NCBI GenBank assembly: GCA_964627755.1
Contig: CAZVIH010000070.1
Span: 1-8,183 of the forward strand
Source of the DNA: B10-G9 sp964627755
Lineage (GTDB): Bacteria; Chloroflexota; Anaerolineae; Anaerolineales; UBA11858
Reading direction: 5' to 3'
DNA: 8,183 bases
Shown: positions 6,680 through 8,183 of the stretch, piece by piece
Numbering within the stretch: position 1 is the stretch's first letter
Layout of the letters: each line of letters starts with the position of its first letter
The notes under the pieces: model-generated
The model's database searches: none
Seen by the model: only the letters and a program-made list of their open reading frames with translations
What the model was told of the DNA's origin: nothing
Position numbers and translations under genes: made by a program

Positions 6680-6715
6680 AACATAAGGCCCGATCTGAGA
6701 TCGGGCCTTATGTTT
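6679..6715. terminator. Strong bidirectional terminator between convergent genes
   Basis: A perfect 17-bp inverted repeat (6679-6695 with 6699-6715) surrounds a 3-nt TGA loop. The core is GGCCCGATC/GATCGGGCC, flanked by an A-rich arm that becomes T-rich on the far side (CTTATGTTTATTCT on the + strand). Its first base is the last base of the DUF89 stop codon. It lies 15 bp from the stop of the convergent DUF4380 gene, so it can end transcription from both sides. Confidence 0.88.
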
Positions 6716-6730
6716 ATTCTGGGATCTCTC

Positions 6731-7624
6731 CTAATCATGAAAAAGGCCAAATAGTTTTCCAATTTCAGCTGGCCAATTTCCCTCTGGATAGATCTGCCAG
6801 GTTTCTTGATGTTCAACAGAGTCTCCCGGAGCCAGTTTCACAACCGGTCCCAATGTTTCTAATTCTATAACGTCCTTATTGCAATACATTTGACTGGATG
6901 CTCTGCGGTCCAGGTAATTGGCATCTTTATCATAGACAGCATTCTTGACGAACAGAATACCTTCAAGTGAATAGGCCATCCATCCCATTGGGTTAGCCGT
7001 TCCTATTTTTAAGGCGCCATCTGTTAATTTCGCCTCAATGGAAACAGCCCGGTTGTCAATATTCAGGTAGGGAGATTTCATATTAGTATAAGGCCAAAAA
7101 ACCAGGTGTCTGTTGGGCCACAGCCCGTTTTGATCATCATTATCAACCTGGAGGGGAATCAATCCCCTTCCGCCTGCACGAAGCATAGTTACTGCCCAGG
7201 GCGCTAACTGGAAATGATCAGCCCCAAGATTGGTAAGTTTATGGTCTAGAGTAACCCGGGCTTCTTTCTCATCAAGTATAACCTGCCATGATTTCTGGAT
7301 TCCAGTGGCTGCATCCACATTCTGGATCAGCTCCAGTCCGTTTTGGATTGTTACGGTTGCAGGCGGCAGGTCATCTGCAATATATGTGGTTTCAGGTCTC
7401 TCTGGTGCGTACCAAAGCCTGTGACCCCCTCTCAGGGAATAATTTTCTTTTCCTTCGACTGGAATTTTTGCATCTCTATCGACATAAAACATGTTCTCTC
7501 CCCCATTCAGGGATAATCCCAGCACCCGCGGTCCCACCTGGCTGGTAACCCAGAGAGAGAGCTTTCCATTATCAAGCTGGATGCATTCCATCCCCTCAAA
7601 CAATCCCTGTGACGTTTTTATCAT
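6731..7624 (-). CDS. DUF4380 family protein, galactose-mutarotase-like fold
   Basis: This protein of 297 residues (from the ATG at 7624) resembles the DUF4380 family, whose fold is that of aldose 1-epimerase-like sugar-binding beta-sandwiches. The main signature is GGHRLWYAPE (66-75). Others are LAPWAVTML (140-148), IELETLGP (253-260) and QETWQIYP (273-280). The His in the first block and the Glu residues of IELE are the natural candidates for active-site residues by analogy with mutarotases. No signal peptide is seen, so it is probably cytosolic. An in-frame GTG at 7669 would lengthen it by 15 residues, but it lies in the loop of a terminator hairpin and has no ribosome site. The ATG at 7624 has AAGGGA 9 nt upstream, so it is preferred. 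It lies downstream of a Gfo/Idh/MocA gene, which suggests sugar or inositol metabolism. The exact reaction is unknown. Confidence 0.82.
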   Translation of the reverse strand: MIKTSQGLFEGMECIQLDNGKLSLWVTSQVGPRVLGLSLNGGENMFYVDRDAKIPVEGKENYSLRGGHRLWYAPERPETTYIADDLPPATVTIQNGLELIQNVDAATGIQKSWQVILDEKEARVTLDHKLTNLGADHFQLAPWAVTMLRAGGRGLIPLQVDNDDQNGLWPNRHLVFWPYTNMKSPYLNIDNRAVSIEAKLTDGALKIGTANPMGWMAYSLEGILFVKNAVYDKDANYLDRRASSQMYCNKDVIELETLGPVVKLAPGDSVEHQETWQIYPEGNWPAEIGKLFGLFHD

Positions 7625-7633
7625 CACATCACT

Positions 7634-7639
7634 TCCCTT
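7634..7639 (-). promoter_or_regulatory. Ribosome binding site of the DUF4380 gene
   Basis: AAGGGA on the minus strand lies 9 nt before the ATG at 7624, and it supports that start over the GTG at 7669. Confidence 0.6.
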
Positions 7640-7649
7640 CCACCTGCCC

Positions 7650-7687
7650 AAAGAAGATACCAGGGACACAGCCCTGGTATCTTCTTT
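7650..7687 (-). terminator. Terminator hairpin between the oxidoreductase and DUF4380 genes
   Basis: AAAGAAGATACCAGGG (7650-7665) and its exact complement (7672-7687) form a 16-bp stem with a 6-nt loop. Read on the minus strand, the GC-richer stem ends in TTCTTT, giving an intrinsic terminator 13 bp after the oxidoreductase stop. The base of the hairpin is only 25 bp from the DUF4380 ATG. I see no promoter in that gap or overlapping the hairpin, so the DUF4380 gene may depend on read-through. Confidence 0.8.
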
Positions 7688-7700
7688 ATTCTGTTCCGAA

Positions 7701-8183
7701 TCACTTCACTAGATCAATTTGCTTCTTCTTTTCTGCTGATTCGATGCCCGCTTCCAGCACTTTCATATCCAGGTAGCCATCATAGAAGTCAGGCTTAATG
7801 CCTTCACCGCTGTCAATTCCTTTTAAGAAATCGTATACGGCATGATGGAATTCGTGCTCGTAACCGATATTGTGAGCTGGCGGCCACCAGTGGGACATAT
7901 AGGGGTGGCTGGGATCGGTTGTCAGGATGGTCCGGAAACCCTTCTCTCCCGCGCCGTCCTCGTCTGAATAGTACTCCAGTTCATTCATGCGCTCCAGGTT
8001 CCAGGTCACAGCGCCTTTGGACCCATAGATCTCGAAGTAGTTATAGTTCTGCCGCCCGATGGCAAAAGTAGTCGCATCAAATGACCCCAGTGCTCCATTC
8101 TCAAATTCTACGATCATCGAGATGGCATCTTCTAATTCCACCTTGCCCATTTCTGCTGACTCACCACTGCCGGCACTGAAAGT
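7701..8183 (-). CDS. Gfo/Idh/MocA-family oxidoreductase, C-terminal part (start outside window)
   Basis: The frame is open to the window edge, and 160 C-terminal residues are visible; an internal ATG at 8150 is not the start. The sequence matches the substrate-binding C-terminal domain of Gfo/Idh/MocA NAD(P)-dependent sugar and inositol dehydrogenases. The beta-sheet pattern is ISMIVEFENGALGSFDAT, then FEIYGSKGAVTWNLERMNEL. Next come HPYMSHWWPPAHNIGYEHEF, with its run of His/Trp residues, and a C-terminal PDFYDGYLDMKVLEAGIESA helix. This His/Trp-rich stretch is common in the branch that includes inositol and anhydrosugar dehydrogenases. The N-terminal Rossmann domain and catalytic Lys (usually EKP) lie outside the window, so cofactor and substrate cannot be read. 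Its stop is followed at once by a strong terminator hairpin. Confidence 0.87.
   Translation of the reverse strand, partial: TFSAGSGESAEMGKVELEDAISMIVEFENGALGSFDATTFAIGRQNYNYFEIYGSKGAVTWNLERMNELEYYSDEDGAGEKGFRTILTTDPSHPYMSHWWPPAHNIGYEHEFHHAVYDFLKGIDSGEGIKPDFYDGYLDMKVLEAGIESAEKKKQIDLVK

Noticed and set aside
7667..7669. GTG as start of the DUF4380 gene
   Set aside because: It lies in the loop of the terminator hairpin, lacks a ribosome site and adds residues that look unlike the family; the ATG at 7624 has a good site.
7230..7712. Plus-strand open frames opposite the DUF4380 gene
   Set aside because: They lie antisense to conserved family motifs, and the last also crosses the terminator hairpin.

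Overview
The window reads as bacterial chromosomal DNA of moderate GC. It is densely coded, with clean reading frames and no mobile elements, tRNA, rRNA or CRISPR. The mix of genes (a CotH-like kinase next to a VTC polyphosphate polymerase, a DUF89 phosphatase, a DUF4380 protein and a Gfo/Idh/MocA oxidoreductase) would fit a Chloroflexota/Anaerolineae-type genome. That placement is inference from gene style only; no taxonomic marker is present.

Region 1 (1-3777, + strand) is a tight three-gene set. It starts with the C-terminal part of a CotH-family protein that ends in a right-handed beta-helix. A stand-alone VTC-domain polyphosphate polymerase follows after 3 bp. A predicted lipoprotein of the calcineurin-like metallophosphoesterase superfamily follows 15 bp later, and it has an unusual metal-ligand set. 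A kinase-like protein, a polyphosphate (polyP) polymerase and a phosphoesterase-like protein in one apparent operon suggest a phosphoryl-transfer system at the cell surface. This is the most interesting part of the window.

Region 2 (3778-4124) is non-coding. It holds short AT-rich tandem repeats and a weak hairpin after the operon. A near-consensus sigma70-type promoter (TAGACA, 17 bp, TATACT) follows, then a leader of about 210 nt. The leader contains a good intrinsic terminator about 60-90 nt from the predicted start, followed by further hairpins. This is the architecture of a transcription-attenuated leader.

Region 3 (4125-6715, + strand) encodes a DeaD/CsdA-type DEAD-box RNA helicase with a DbpA-like C-terminal RNA-binding domain. 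A DUF89 metal-dependent phosphatase follows 20 bp later. The pair ends at a 17-bp perfect hairpin that serves two converging transcription units.

Region 4 (6731-8183, - strand) encodes a DUF4380 (galactose-mutarotase-like) protein, preceded on its strand by the C-terminal part of a Gfo/Idh/MocA oxidoreductase that runs off the window edge. A strong terminator hairpin lies between them only 25 bp from the DUF4380 start. Both genes suggest carbohydrate metabolism.
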